DNA of 51,305 nucleotides. Origin: a virus. Positions 35,625 to 43,679 of this stretch are shown here, one piece after another. Numbering within the stretch: the stretch's first letter is position 1; the number at the start of each line of letters is the position of its first letter. The translations under genes and the position numbers were made by a program. The DNA lies in IMG/VR virus record IMGVR_UViG_3300030450_002582, positions 1 to 51,305 of that record, one strand, 5' to 3'. The notes under the pieces are model-generated. The model ran no database searches and was not told the DNA's origin. It saw nothing but the letters and a program-made list of their open reading frames with translations.

Positions 35625-37868
35625 CTAGTTTGTCATTTGCTTTTTCTTAGCATCAGCAACTGCCATTCCAAGTTCTTTTATTTTTGCAGTAGTATCATTT
35701 TTTAGTTTATCACGAAGCATGCTTTGTGCAGCTTCGGTATCAAGTAAGTCTTTTTGTATTTTCATATTAGCATCTTGTACTTTAGTATTTATTCCAGATT
35801 GTACAAGTTGCCTTTCTAAAGTTTCAATAGCACCTTCTCTATCTGTAAGAACTCCTTGCAATTGTTCAACTTGATTTCTTAATTGCATATATACACTTTT
35901 TCTTTTAATAATAGATTCTTTATTTCGTATATCAGTTTCAGCTATCATAGCTATATCATCTATTAATCCAGATTGATACCATTTAAAATATTCTTCTAAT
36001 AATGCCCATCTATTTAATGGCAATGTAGAACCTCCTATAATTCTTACATCAAAAGCGGCAGTGGCATAATCATTCCATTTTCTAATAGCTTTTCCATAAT
36101 CATTAAATATTGGAACATTAATTTCTATTGATCTTTCTTCATCTATATTATTTGGATTTACTATCCTAAATACTTTATGCGCTTGATATGTATGTTGAGA
36201 AAAATCTTTAAATATTTTTCCTAAATGTTCTAAGGAAGGCTCTATAATATTTTGCATCCAAGCTTTTATTCTTCTTGTTCCGTATTCATCCATAGCTAAT
36301 AAACCACGATAAGTTTCTGGAGAAGAACCAGTGTCTCCTTGCATTGATGAATAAATTCCAGATGTATACTCCATATCTCTTTTAGCATTTTCAGTAATAC
36401 CATAAAAAGCTGAATTTAGTGGAAGGGGTTGCACTGGAGATGGAGGGGCAAATCCTTGTCTATATTTTAACAAAGCACCTGGTGAAGATGAATATTTTTC
36501 CCATTCTTCTTCTGGAACAGATCCTTCTTCATACATCCATCTTAAATTAGATGCTAAATTTGCATTGTGAATCATAATTTGATGGGCTTTATTTAATTCT
36601 TTTTGTTTACCGACTAAAGGAGATACCGCTCCTAATGCAAATGGAGTTCCTGTGTGTTGATATACAAATGGAACTATTGGATATTCTTTAACTGGTAAAA
36701 TACTATTATGTAAAATTTTATCTCCAGCTACAATACAAAACTTAACCCTATTTTCGTAAAACTTTATTGCATCAACAACATTAGCTATTAAATTAGGATC
36801 TTCCTTCATTATATTGTATTCAAATTCTGTTACAACTCTATTCTCTACTTTAGATTTTGCATCCGCTAATTGACTTTTTATAACAGTTTTTCTTTGTTCT
36901 AATTCAGCTTCCATCGCTTTTTGAGACTTTTCTATTTCTAGTAAAGCTCTTTCTTCTATCATTTCTCCTTGTTCTACCATTTGAGATAATTTCAATTTTG
37001 ATTCTTCAAGCTCTACAAACATTTCTTTAGCTAATGCTTCTACTGAATCATTGGCATCTTTTTCAATTTGAGACATTTGCTCTGGAGAAGGAGGTCTATT
37101 AATAAATAAATTGATATAGGGTATTTTTTCTTTAAAATAAGCTTCATAATAATCCACTATTTCATCATTTTCGCCTTCTTTAGTATATGCAGAATTTTTT
37201 ACATCAGAATTAAATATAATTTCAGTATCAGTTATATCTCTTTCACTATAATTATCATTTGTTAACTGATTAGATTGTATATTTTTTATTTTTCTTTTAT
37301 CATCTGGAAACAATCTTATTAATTGTTCTTTAGGTATATCTTTTTTAACAATAATATAACTAGCATCTCTAAATAAAAAATCCCTAGAAGTTGGATCTAC
37401 ATAAACATCAAATGGGTTAACTGAGTTAAATATAACTTCACCCATTCCCCTATCTTGATCTGGATCTACATCTACTTGTAAATAACCAATGCCCTTTACT
37501 AGAGCATCTTGAATAACACTTGAATAAATACTATTTCCATTTGAATTAGCCCAGCAATAATCTGCAATATCAGCATGTACAGCAGCTACGTCTGAATCAC
37601 TTCCATCAGCTCCCACAGCTTGCCATTTAGGATTATTTGCAGTTGCAAAAAATTTCATCATTTCAATTACTGGAGTAATTCTATTAATAACAAAATCTGG
37701 CATACCGGCTGATTGCAAATTATCTTTTTCAGATGCTGTTAATTGCTCTCCAAGAAAAAATTCATAATTTTTTTGTGCATCATGTTGCCATTTAGCTCTT
37801 TCAGTAGAATTTGCTTTTGTAAATAAATTTACAATATTATCTACTTCTTTTTTAGATTGTCTTGCCAT
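35625..37868 (-). CDS. Portal protein with internal coiled-coil insertion (747 aa)
   Basis: Dodecameric DNA-packaging vertex. Core motifs: G-Y-L-Q-V-D-V-D-P-D-Q-D-R-G then F-D-V-Y-V-D-P-T-S-R-D near residues 125-160, and Y-T-S-G-I-Y-S-S-M-Q-G-D-T-G-S-S-P-E-T-Y-R-G near 500, where portals test for the stem region. Residues about 255-355 are an E/K/M-rich coiled coil with a P-P-S-P-E-Q start, unusual for this family. The last 90 residues are another coiled coil. At 747 residues it is in the size range of P22-type portals. It shares one base with the endolysin stop. Confidence 0.85.
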   Translation of the reverse strand: MARQSKKEVDNIVNLFTKANSTERAKWQHDAQKNYEFFLGEQLTASEKDNLQSAGMPDFVINRITPVIEMMKFFATANNPKWQAVGADGSDSDVAAVHADIADYCWANSNGNSIYSSVIQDALVKGIGYLQVDVDPDQDRGMGEVIFNSVNPFDVYVDPTSRDFLFRDASYIIVKKDIPKEQLIRLFPDDKRKIKNIQSNQLTNDNYSERDITDTEIIFNSDVKNSAYTKEGENDEIVDYYEAYFKEKIPYINLFINRPPSPEQMSQIEKDANDSVEALAKEMFVELEESKLKLSQMVEQGEMIEERALLEIEKSQKAMEAELEQRKTVIKSQLADAKSKVENRVVTEFEYNIMKEDPNLIANVVDAIKFYENRVKFCIVAGDKILHNSILPVKEYPIVPFVYQHTGTPFALGAVSPLVGKQKELNKAHQIMIHNANLASNLRWMYEEGSVPEEEWEKYSSSPGALLKYRQGFAPPSPVQPLPLNSAFYGITENAKRDMEYTSGIYSSMQGDTGSSPETYRGLLAMDEYGTRRIKAWMQNIIEPSLEHLGKIFKDFSQHTYQAHKVFRIVNPNNIDEERSIEINVPIFNDYGKAIRKWNDYATAAFDVRIIGGSTLPLNRWALLEEYFKWYQSGLIDDIAMIAETDIRNKESIIKRKSVYMQLRNQVEQLQGVLTDREGAIETLERQLVQSGINTKVQDANMKIQKDLLDTEAAQSMLRDKLKNDTTAKIKELGMAVADAKKKQMTN

Positions 37869-38248
37869 TATTCCCTTATTTCTACATGAACTAAATCGTC
37901 AAATGCGTTATCTTTAATTTCACCATCTGAATCCCAATCGCCACCCCAACGAATTTTTAGTCCTAATTGATGTCCTATACCTCTTAACATTCCACCCATA
38001 TAATGAAATCGCTCTCTATCTTCCCAGTCTATCGGGTAAGGAGCGAGATCAACAGCTTTTCCTTCTAGATGTTTGGAATACTTAGTTTTAGTTTTCCCTT
38101 GTGCTAATAATTGCTCCTGCCGCTCCTTACTCCGAAGTCCTTCTATAATCGTAACGTCCATTATTTTAATTAACTCGTTAAGAACATTTACTAATTTAGC
38201 ATCTACGCCTTTTAATCGGTCTTTACTTCTTTTACCAAATTTAGGCAT
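37868..38248 (-). CDS. Endolysin, M15 family L-alanyl-D-glutamate / D-Ala peptidase
   Basis: 126-residue zinc peptidase. S-K-H-L-E-G-K-A-V-D-L-A-P at about residues 57-69 provides the first zinc His and Asp, and D-L-V-H-V-E-I at about 118-124 the last His with the catalytic Glu. I-I-E-G-L-R-S-K-E-R-Q near residue 37 is also typical. The length and single domain match T5-like Lys enzymes. It is encoded among packaging genes, far from the membrane gene cluster at 22.6-24.0 kb, so lysis genes are split. Confidence 0.88.
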   Translation of the reverse strand: MPKFGKRSKDRLKGVDAKLVNVLNELIKIMDVTIIEGLRSKERQEQLLAQGKTKTKYSKHLEGKAVDLAPYPIDWEDRERFHYMGGMLRGIGHQLGLKIRWGGDWDSDGEIKDNAFDDLVHVEIRE

Positions 38249-38251
38249 ATT

Positions 38252-38452
38252 TTATTTATATTTTTTTTGAGACATTAAAGTGTCTAATTTTTTAGGAGCA
38301 AATGATTTACCTTTTGGCATAAAAGATTGCCAATATGAATGCTTTGGTCCTCCTACATCTATTTCAGTAGAACCCATTTTAGATCTTGTTTCCAAAGATG
38401 ATTTACCCATGCTTTTGGGATTTTCAATATTATGTGTACTCTTTCCAGCCAT
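38252..38452 (-). CDS. Small basic protein between terminase and endolysin (66 aa)
   Basis: I place the start at ATG 38452, whose A is the last base of the TerL TAA stop, rather than five codons upstream. The product is polar and Lys/Ser-rich (M-A-G-K-S-T-H-N, then S-K-M-G-S-T-E-I-D-V-G-G-P-K) and ends in S-Q-K-K-Y-K. No fold recognised. Single-base coupling to TerL and a 3-base gap to the endolysin support it as a gene. Confidence 0.6.
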   Translation of the reverse strand: MAGKSTHNIENPKSMGKSSLETRSKMGSTEIDVGGPKHSYWQSFMPKGKSFAPKKLDTLMSQKKYK

Positions 38453-40026
38453 TATGCGACCATCCAATTTTTTGCTTTTCTTTTTGGCTTAAACCACTTT
38501 CTTTTGCCTTTATCTTTCTTCATGTTTGGTGGAAAAGCATGAATTTGTGCGTAATAAAGACTCTCTATTGTGTCATCGTGAGCCATTTTGGGGCCAAAAG
38601 TAAGGATTTCGTTTATTAAATCAAACATATTTTTCCTTAAATGTACTGTTCCAGTGCTAAATCGGGCAGAAAGTCCACTATAAATACGATTTCTTTTCTG
38701 TGTTCCTCCTGGTTTTTGTGGAATTACAGAAATATCATACTTATTTAGCCTCCTTCTTTCATCATTCATAGCTTGGAATATACTTCTATTCATAGCAACA
38801 TCTTCAACTGTAGATGACATACAATTATATTTTTCATGTAATTCTAAAATAATATCTACCACTCCCTTTTTTCCAATAATTTCATTTGTTTCTGGATTCT
38901 TAGATCCAATAGTGGGAATACTTCGATGCCTTTCATATTCTAATACATATAATTCATTATTACCATCAATGGCAATTACAGTTATTACTGAAAAATCACT
39001 ATGCTTAGTATCAATATCTGTCGCTGGATCGCATCCTATGAATGTATTAACTGGTAAATCATTTCCATCTTTTACAATATAATTTATTCCATCTTCATGC
39101 TTATAATAACCTTCCCAATATTTTATATGCTCTCTTCTCCATATTGAATCTTCTTCGCTCATTACTTCCATCATATATTCTTGATAAAATTTTTGAGGTT
39201 GACCTGAATCAGCGTAGAATTTTTTCTTTTCTTGTATTTTTGAATAAGGAAACCATCCTTCCCATAGGGGAGTTTTTTCATCTATAAGAGCTTTATAAGT
39301 AATAACTTTCCAAGCAAATTCTTTATCTTTTCCACCTTTCTTTGCTTTAGCAAAATTATTTAAAAGATTGTTTATAAAAGAATCATAATGGACAGGAGTA
39401 CCATTCACTCTAAGTCTTCCAGTATGAGGTTCAATAGCAGGATAAACAACTGCAGTTACAAGATTAGCATTTTTATCTCGAGCTTCTTTTGTAATTGTAT
39501 TTGCTTCGTGTTCAAAATCATCAAGTACAATAAGGTCATATCTTTTATGTAATTTCGCACCACCTCTAATACCAGCTACATTACTTTTACTAATAAGTTT
39601 ACATCCGTTGGATAATTCTATATCTTCTTCAGTCCATTTTTTTCCTTTCATTGGGCCAAAATAATATTTTATAGATTCGTTATTTTCTAAATGATATTTA
39701 ATATAATCCATATTCCCTACACTAAGTTTTTGTGTAGCGGATACCCATGCATAAAATAAAAAATTATCTTTAGTTGCAAATACAAAATCTTTTATAATTG
39801 AGGCTTTTGTTAAAACAGTTTTACCATGGCCTCTAGGTACAATAATTGCAGTTTGCTTTATTTCTTTATTGTCAATTGCATCTGCAATTTCATAATGAAA
39901 GAAAGGAGTTTCACTTCGCATAAAATCATCTGGGAGGAAAAGTTTTCCAAAGGATATAAGATCTTTATACGCTAATTGTAAAGTTTCTTCAGCTTTGCTT
40001 ATGTTCTTCTTGTTTATATTTGCCAT
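38452..40026 (-). CDS. terL: Terminase large subunit
   Basis: 524-residue packaging motor. ATPase: Walker A P-R-G-H-G-K-T near residue 64 (a variant with R-G-H), Walker B L-I-V-L-D-D-F-E-H-E near 166. RNase H-like nuclease: I-G-C-D-P-A-T-D-I-D-T-K-H-S-D near 332, then T-V-E-D-V-A near 402, and a C-terminal H-D-D-T-I-E-S motif. Length is normal for TerL. The ATG lacks a clear ribosome binding site and lies 38 bases inside the preceding small gene, so it is likely translated by coupling. Confidence 0.95.
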   Translation of the reverse strand: MANINKKNISKAEETLQLAYKDLISFGKLFLPDDFMRSETPFFHYEIADAIDNKEIKQTAIIVPRGHGKTVLTKASIIKDFVFATKDNFLFYAWVSATQKLSVGNMDYIKYHLENNESIKYYFGPMKGKKWTEEDIELSNGCKLISKSNVAGIRGGAKLHKRYDLIVLDDFEHEANTITKEARDKNANLVTAVVYPAIEPHTGRLRVNGTPVHYDSFINNLLNNFAKAKKGGKDKEFAWKVITYKALIDEKTPLWEGWFPYSKIQEKKKFYADSGQPQKFYQEYMMEVMSEEDSIWRREHIKYWEGYYKHEDGINYIVKDGNDLPVNTFIGCDPATDIDTKHSDFSVITVIAIDGNNELYVLEYERHRSIPTIGSKNPETNEIIGKKGVVDIILELHEKYNCMSSTVEDVAMNRSIFQAMNDERRRLNKYDISVIPQKPGGTQKRNRIYSGLSARFSTGTVHLRKNMFDLINEILTFGPKMAHDDTIESLYYAQIHAFPPNMKKDKGKRKWFKPKRKAKNWMVA

Positions 40027-40189
40027 CTAAAAATTCTTGAAATTCATCTTCAAGTCCTTGCATTTCAACAAAATTACTAAACACTGTTTCAAATTTTGTT
40101 ATTCTTTCTATTGAATAATACATAGCTTTTTCAAGTTCTTGAATATTTCTTTTAATATCGTGCTTACTGTATGTTTTTCTTTTTTTCAT
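39989..40189 (-). CDS. Small helical protein upstream of TerL (66 aa)
   Basis: 66 residues, charged and helical (S-K-H-D-I-K-R-N-I-Q-E-L-E-K-A-M), with an acidic second half ending H-K-Q-S. The ATG at 40189 has AAGGAG 5-10 bases upstream, a good signal. It overlaps TerL by 38 bases and the upstream small gene by 26. No family recognised. Since a TerS candidate exists further upstream, this is more likely an accessory packaging factor than the small terminase. Confidence 0.6.
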   Translation of the reverse strand: MKKRKTYSKHDIKRNIQELEKAMYYSIERITKFETVFSNFVEMQGLEDEFQEFLDGKYKQEEHKQS

Positions 40190-40373
40190 ATTCTCCTTCC
40201 AATTTCCAATTCATTACTTGACAGTATTGAACTGCATCATCTAATCCCCTTGCCCAAAATTTATAACCATCAGTTGATACATATCTGGTATAATTCCCAG
40301 ATATATGCAATCCTTTCTCTTTACTTTTTGAACTCTTTTTTCTTTTCCCCATGATATTCATAAGCATGCCCAT
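40164..40373 (-). CDS. Small basic protein (61-69 aa)
   Basis: The frame can start at 40373 or at internal ATG 40352 (M-G-K-R-K-K-S-S-K-S-K), neither with an obvious ribosome binding site; the internal start gives the usual basic N-terminus. The middle part, S-G-N-Y-T-R-Y-V-S-T-D-G-Y-K-F-W-A-R-G-L, is a small compact motif with several aromatics. It overlaps the nuclease gene before it and the 66-residue gene after it. Function unknown. Confidence 0.5.
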   Translation of the reverse strand: MGMLMNIMGKRKKSSKSKEKGLHISGNYTRYVSTDGYKFWARGLDDAVQYCQVMNWKLEGEYEKKKNIQ

Positions 40374-40704
40374 TTATTTTTAGTAGATCATTTAAACTAG
40401 AATCTTCTCCTTCAATAAATATTTCTCCCAGTACTCTTCCATACTTACCAGTACCATGAGACTTTAAAGTGAATTTTCCCTCATCTGAGTCTTCTAGCAT
40501 TTTTTTTGTGTAAGCTTTTGCTTCTAAACCTTTTTTCTTTTCGTCCAAGTCCCTTGTTCTTGATTCCCAAGTATCTACACCCATAAATCTAATTCGTTTT
40601 TTTACCCATGTATCAAATCCTAAATCAATCATAGCATCACAGGTATCCCCATCTACTACTCTTACTAATTCAGCATTATATATAAATTTATCTATTTTTG
40701 ACAT
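40321..40704 (-). CDS. Staphylococcal nuclease-like (SNase) protein (127 aa)
   Basis: An SNase OB-fold nuclease: R-V-V-D-G-D-T-C-D-A-M-I near residue 15 carries the calcium-binding Asp pair, R-I-R-F-M-G-V-D-T-W-E-S-R near 37 the catalytic Arg/Asp/Glu, and K-Y-G-R-V-L-G-E near 87 the second Arg. No signal peptide, so it is cytoplasmic or virion-associated. Its place between a metallophosphoesterase and TerL suggests DNA processing at packaging or host DNA breakdown; which one is not evident from sequence. Confidence 0.85.
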   Translation of the reverse strand: MSKIDKFIYNAELVRVVDGDTCDAMIDLGFDTWVKKRIRFMGVDTWESRTRDLDEKKKGLEAKAYTKKMLEDSDEGKFTLKSHGTGKYGRVLGEIFIEGEDSSLNDLLKINGHAYEYHGEKKKEFKK

Positions 40705-40717
40705 TTCTTAATTTAAC

Positions 40718-41767
40718 CTATTTATTGCGAAGATATGTTAAATATTCCGCTGCTACTTCTGGATTGAAAATTGTCGTGATTAATCTATTATCATCATCTT
40801 CTTTTGTAGGATCAATAATTGTTACAGGGCAATTAAATATATTTTTATCATCTAGTCCTAATTTATCTGCATAACTATCCATTATCTTAAATGACGCTAC
40901 TTGCAATGCATGGCTAATAATTCCAGAAGCTGGATCTTTTAATACTTGGTAACCTGATACATGAGTATGCCCACAAGTAAGAATATGGTCTTTCCATCCC
41001 ATTTGGACTGCTTTTGCAACTCCATGAGCTGTATTCCACATTGAATTTCCCTTAAATGTATGACGAGCATTAATTGTAATTTCTTTTCCATTAGGGAAAA
41101 CGAGTCTCATCCTTGCTCCCCATCTTTCATACAATCCTTTATGATCTCTCATAATAAATTCTAGAGGGTCACCATCACCTGACCAAACATCGTGATTTCC
41201 TGCGACTAAGTACAACCAATTTAATTTATTAACAAAGTATTCAGTAAGTCTCCATGATTCCTTTGCAGATGTAGATTGTTGTCCATATAAAGTAGCCAGC
41301 CTTCCTATCCAATTATTTTGTATATCTCCTAAATTCCCTGCGAACATTCCTTCTGTATTATTAATAATATTCATATAATGCAGTATTTGAGATATATCCG
41401 TACCATCATCATCGACGTGAGGATCTCCAAAATGAGCAATCCCTATTGGCCCTTTTGTTTTAATATCTATCCGTATAAGCTTTCTACTCTCTTTACTTGT
41501 TTTCTTTTGTTTGTATTGTTTTTGTCTAAATTCTATTAATTCTTCTATTGGTATTGTTTCGGGATCTCTATCTTCTACTTTAAATGGACTTTCTTCTAGT
41601 ATTGTTGGCCTCACTGTTTTTCTTACACAGGCCATACACTTCCATTGTTGTTTTTTACTATTTGCTCTATATAGAAATCCACTTTTATGAAGTGCTCTTG
41701 CACCACAATGAGGGCATCCTATAACATTGCCATCCGCATCTTTTCTTATATCGTCCATTTCTCCCAT
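40718..41767 (-). CDS. Zinc-ribbon metallophosphoesterase (349 aa)
   Basis: The N-terminus has a zinc ribbon (C-P-H-C near residue 18, C-M-A-C near 44). A linker follows, then a calcineurin-like phosphoesterase: F-G-D-P-H-V-D-D-D near 112, A-G-N-L-G-D near 140, V-A-G-N-H-D near 188, R-H-T-F-K near 236 and C-G-H-T-H-V-S-G-Y near 265. All five metal-binding motifs are present. The ATG at 41767 has AAAGGAG upstream. The zinc ribbon resembles transposase or IS1-type C-x2-C modules and may bind DNA, making this a candidate DNA nuclease next to the terminase genes. Confidence 0.85.
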   Translation of the reverse strand: MGEMDDIRKDADGNVIGCPHCGARALHKSGFLYRANSKKQQWKCMACVRKTVRPTILEESPFKVEDRDPETIPIEELIEFRQKQYKQKKTSKESRKLIRIDIKTKGPIGIAHFGDPHVDDDGTDISQILHYMNIINNTEGMFAGNLGDIQNNWIGRLATLYGQQSTSAKESWRLTEYFVNKLNWLYLVAGNHDVWSGDGDPLEFIMRDHKGLYERWGARMRLVFPNGKEITINARHTFKGNSMWNTAHGVAKAVQMGWKDHILTCGHTHVSGYQVLKDPASGIISHALQVASFKIMDSYADKLGLDDKNIFNCPVTIIDPTKEDDDNRLITTIFNPEVAAEYLTYLRNK

Positions 41768-41778
41768 TACTTTCTCCT

Positions 41779-42570
41779 TTATTCCTCGGTTTTTATTTGT
41801 TGATTATCTTCTAGTAATTGATTTTCCCTAGAAGCTCCTTCAATTTGTTCTGGCGAAAATCCTTGAAATACACCTAATAATCCCATTTCTTTTTGTTTTA
41901 CTATATTACCAGAAGTACCTACGATTTTCCCTAATTCTTTTGTGGATTGTAATATGATATTATCGTCTTCACTATAATCAGCAAGATTTTTTAATTTTCC
42001 TAATATATAATCATGGTCTATCCCTAGACTTTTTGCTACATCAAGAACAGATTTTTCTATTTCTTTCATTACTCTTTCCTGTTTTAATAAAATTGTTGCT
42101 TTTTTTCTTGCCTTCTGATTAGACATTTCAGAGTATGCTTTTTTATAAGCATCTACGGCTCCCATACCAGTTACTACATTTACTGCAAATTCTTTTTCTT
42201 TATTAGTTGTCTTTGTTCTTTTATGAACTCTATCAGAAGTGTTCTTTATGTTGGTAGAGAATGTATATCTGTTTGGATGATTATCAAAGTCTGTATCCAT
42301 TTTTACATTTGGTCGATTTATAAAGCTACCTACAACAGTTCTTACCCATCCTTTAGCAAATTGATAATTTTTGCTATCTTTATGATGTTTAACTGTTTTT
42401 GATACTTTTAATAATTGTACGATTCTATTATCATCAGAATATACCCATGAACCTTCTTCGGCATTTCTCCAATCTGAATGAACAACTGTATTAGGATGGT
42501 CTTTTTTAAATTCGTCTATATCATCATAGACATAATGGGGAACTTTTTTTATAATTCTTTTTTCGGCCAA
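41779..42570 (-). CDS. terS: Putative terminase small subunit with N-terminal extension (263 aa)
   Basis: The start is TTG 42570, preceded by GGGGAG. Residues about 125-225 contain K-E-K-E-F-A-V-N-V-V-T-G-M-G-A-V-D-A-Y-K then K-A-Y-S-E-M-S-N-Q-K-A-R-K-K-A, the helix-turn-helix pattern of the Terminase_2 family, followed by helices ending L-G-K-I-V-G. The preceding 120 residues are an extra beta-rich domain not usual for TerS. First recognised gene of the late block. It supplies DNA recognition for TerL. Confidence 0.65.
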   Translation of the reverse strand: MAEKRIIKKVPHYVYDDIDEFKKDHPNTVVHSDWRNAEEGSWVYSDDNRIVQLLKVSKTVKHHKDSKNYQFAKGWVRTVVGSFINRPNVKMDTDFDNHPNRYTFSTNIKNTSDRVHKRTKTTNKEKEFAVNVVTGMGAVDAYKKAYSEMSNQKARKKATILLKQERVMKEIEKSVLDVAKSLGIDHDYILGKLKNLADYSEDDNIILQSTKELGKIVGTSGNIVKQKEMGLLGVFQGFSPEQIEGASRENQLLEDNQQIKTEE

Positions 42571-42770
42571 TTGTCAGTCTCCCCACTTTCTTCTAATTGA
42601 AGTAAAAGATTATCTATTAGTCTTGATACTTCTTCATGTACCATATAAATGCTTCCATTTATTTCTAGCGGAACCATTTCTTGTGATAAATTTTCTAAAA
42701 TCACTTCTTGTACATTCACAGGTAGTCGAGCTAATTCTTCTATAAATTTAGCCATATTTTTATTATACAT
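42549..42770 (-). CDS. Small acidic helical protein, first gene of the late block (68-73 aa)
   Basis: Start either at ATG 42770 or ATG 42755 (M-A-K-F-I-E-E-L-A-R-L). Acidic helix-rich product (V-N-V-Q-E-V-I-L-E-N-L-S-Q-E-M) with a beta segment in the middle and E-S-G-E-T-D-N-W at the end. It overlaps TerS by 22 bases and is the promoter-proximal gene of the leftward transcript. It could be a regulator or a packaging accessory. No family recognised. Confidence 0.55.
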   Translation of the reverse strand: MYNKNMAKFIEELARLPVNVQEVILENLSQEMVPLEINGSIYMVHEEVSRLIDNLLLQLEESGETDNWPKKEL

Positions 42771-42970
42771 TATTTTTTCCCTTCCCTACCACCCTATTAA
42801 TTTAAACCATAAGTCAACTATAATCAAAAGGTATTTTACCCAAGTTGTTTATCTAAAAAAATTGTAGGATTTTGAAATAGACATATATTTAGCTCGTATA
42901 CCCAATAACGGGTTTATGGAAATCCGATTTTTAGTTAGCCAATAAATAAAAATAACATAAGGAGTTAATC
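42771..42970. promoter_or_regulatory. Divergent control region between late and early blocks
   Basis: A 200-base gene-free region separates the leftward and rightward blocks and so must hold at least one promoter in each direction. Visible candidates are weak: rightward TTGTAG (42862) and TATATT (42884), 16 apart; leftward TTGGGT and TATAGT, about 15 apart (around 42842 to 42818). Small dyads are GGTA-ttt-TACC at 42830-42840 and ACCC-aataac-GGGT at 42900-42913, which could be operators. If the phage carries its own RNA polymerase the promoters need not look like host sigma-70 sites. Confidence 0.5.
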
Positions 42971-43198
42971 ATGGCAAATACAACCCAAATAGCTATCCCT
43001 ATTACTGATGAAAATACTGGTGAACAGAAAGTAGTGTTCACAACGGCATTAGTGAGTGAAGGTACAGTGCCCTACCAAGGCAAAGATATGTACCTAATCA
43101 AATTTGATTCTGGCAAGACTCAGCTTACTGAGAAACATCCAGATGAATCGAATATTGTGCAACTCATGGATGAGCTAGCATTGGAAGAAGGGATGTAA
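42971..43198 (+). CDS. Small protein of unknown function, first gene of the rightward block (75 aa)
   Basis: 75-residue acidic protein with a beta-rich first half (T-Q-I-A-I-P-I-T-D-E-N-T-G, then Y-Q-G-K-D-M-Y-L-I-K-F-D-S-G-K). The ATG has AAGGAG 6-11 bases upstream. It is followed directly by a strong terminator, so it is a single-gene transcript, and its codons are less AT-biased than the genes around it; both suggest high early expression. Role unknown. Confidence 0.75.
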   Translation: MANTTQIAIPITDENTGEQKVVFTTALVSEGTVPYQGKDMYLIKFDSGKTQLTEKHPDESNIVQLMDELALEEGM

Positions 43199-43208
43199 CT
43201 ATGAGAAT

Positions 43209-43234
43209 GGGGGGGGTCTTCCTCCCCCTTTTTC
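43209..43234 (+). terminator. Rho-independent terminator after the first early gene
   Basis: G-tract 43209-43216 pairs with CCTCCCCC 43221-43228 (8 pairs, one G-U) around a TCTT tetraloop, followed by TTTTT and more pyrimidines. It follows the stop codon by 10 bases. It separates the first early gene from the following small genes, which therefore need their own promoter in 43235-43357. Confidence 0.8.
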
Positions 43235-43357
43235 TATTGTTTTATTACTATTGTTGTTAAAAGGTGCAATAAAAGGTCGTATATACTTTATTTATATATT
43301 AGTATCGATATTGTATTAACTTGGGGGATAACCTCTAATCATTGGAAATTGTTAATA

Positions 43358-43459
43358 ATGGATAAATTTATTTTAGAAATCATAATATTTATAGTATGTG
43401 TATTTGTCTATGGTTCATTGTATTTAGAATTTAAAAATATGCACAAAGATCACAAATGA
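43358..43459 (+). CDS. 33-residue single-span membrane protein
   Basis: M-D-K-F then a continuous hydrophobic stretch (I-L-E-I-I-I-F-I-V-C-V-F-V-Y-G) and a short basic tail (K-N-M-H-K-D-H-K). The stop overlaps the lipoprotein gene start as ATGA, indicating translational coupling. No clear ribosome binding site, only GGAAATTG upstream. A tiny membrane protein paired with a lipoprotein might form a two-component envelope device. The gene is inferred from the coupling. Confidence 0.5.
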   Translation: MDKFILEIIIFIVCVFVYGSLYLEFKNMHKDHK

Positions 43460-43668
43460 AATACTTAATAGTCTTGTTAATGTTAAATGGGTGTAGTGTT
43501 CATACTACTTCGCACTCACTAATAGATAGGGATAATAAAAAACATAAGTATCATACTAATACATTCAATATCATTAAACATAAAAATTACTATTGTGCTA
43601 ATCATTATAGATGGGAGAAGGTATCAATGGTAAGAAGTGTCGATGGTATTAAATACATAGTAAGATGA
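43456..43668 (+). CDS. Small putative lipoprotein, paralogue of the one at 23786-24043 (70 aa)
   Basis: Signal MKYLIVLLMLNGCS with a lipobox-like L-N-G-C (Cys 13), then a His/Lys/Asn-rich mature part containing D-x4-K-H-x-Y-H, I-x-K-H-x-N-x-x-C-x2-H and W-E-K. The same signature is found in the late-region lipoprotein, where the spacing differs by a few residues. It is coupled to a 33-residue membrane protein. Possible jobs include superinfection exclusion (early expression) or spanin-like action; neither is shown. Confidence 0.65.
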   Translation: MKYLIVLLMLNGCSVHTTSHSLIDRDNKKHKYHTNTFNIIKHKNYYCANHYRWEKVSMVRSVDGIKYIVR

Positions 43669-43679
43669 GAATTAAACTT

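Noticed and set aside
38073-38619. Several overlapping plus-strand frames of 65-77 codons near the TerL/endolysin border.
   Set aside because: All are antisense to TerL, the 66-residue gene or the endolysin, and none has a ribosome binding site.
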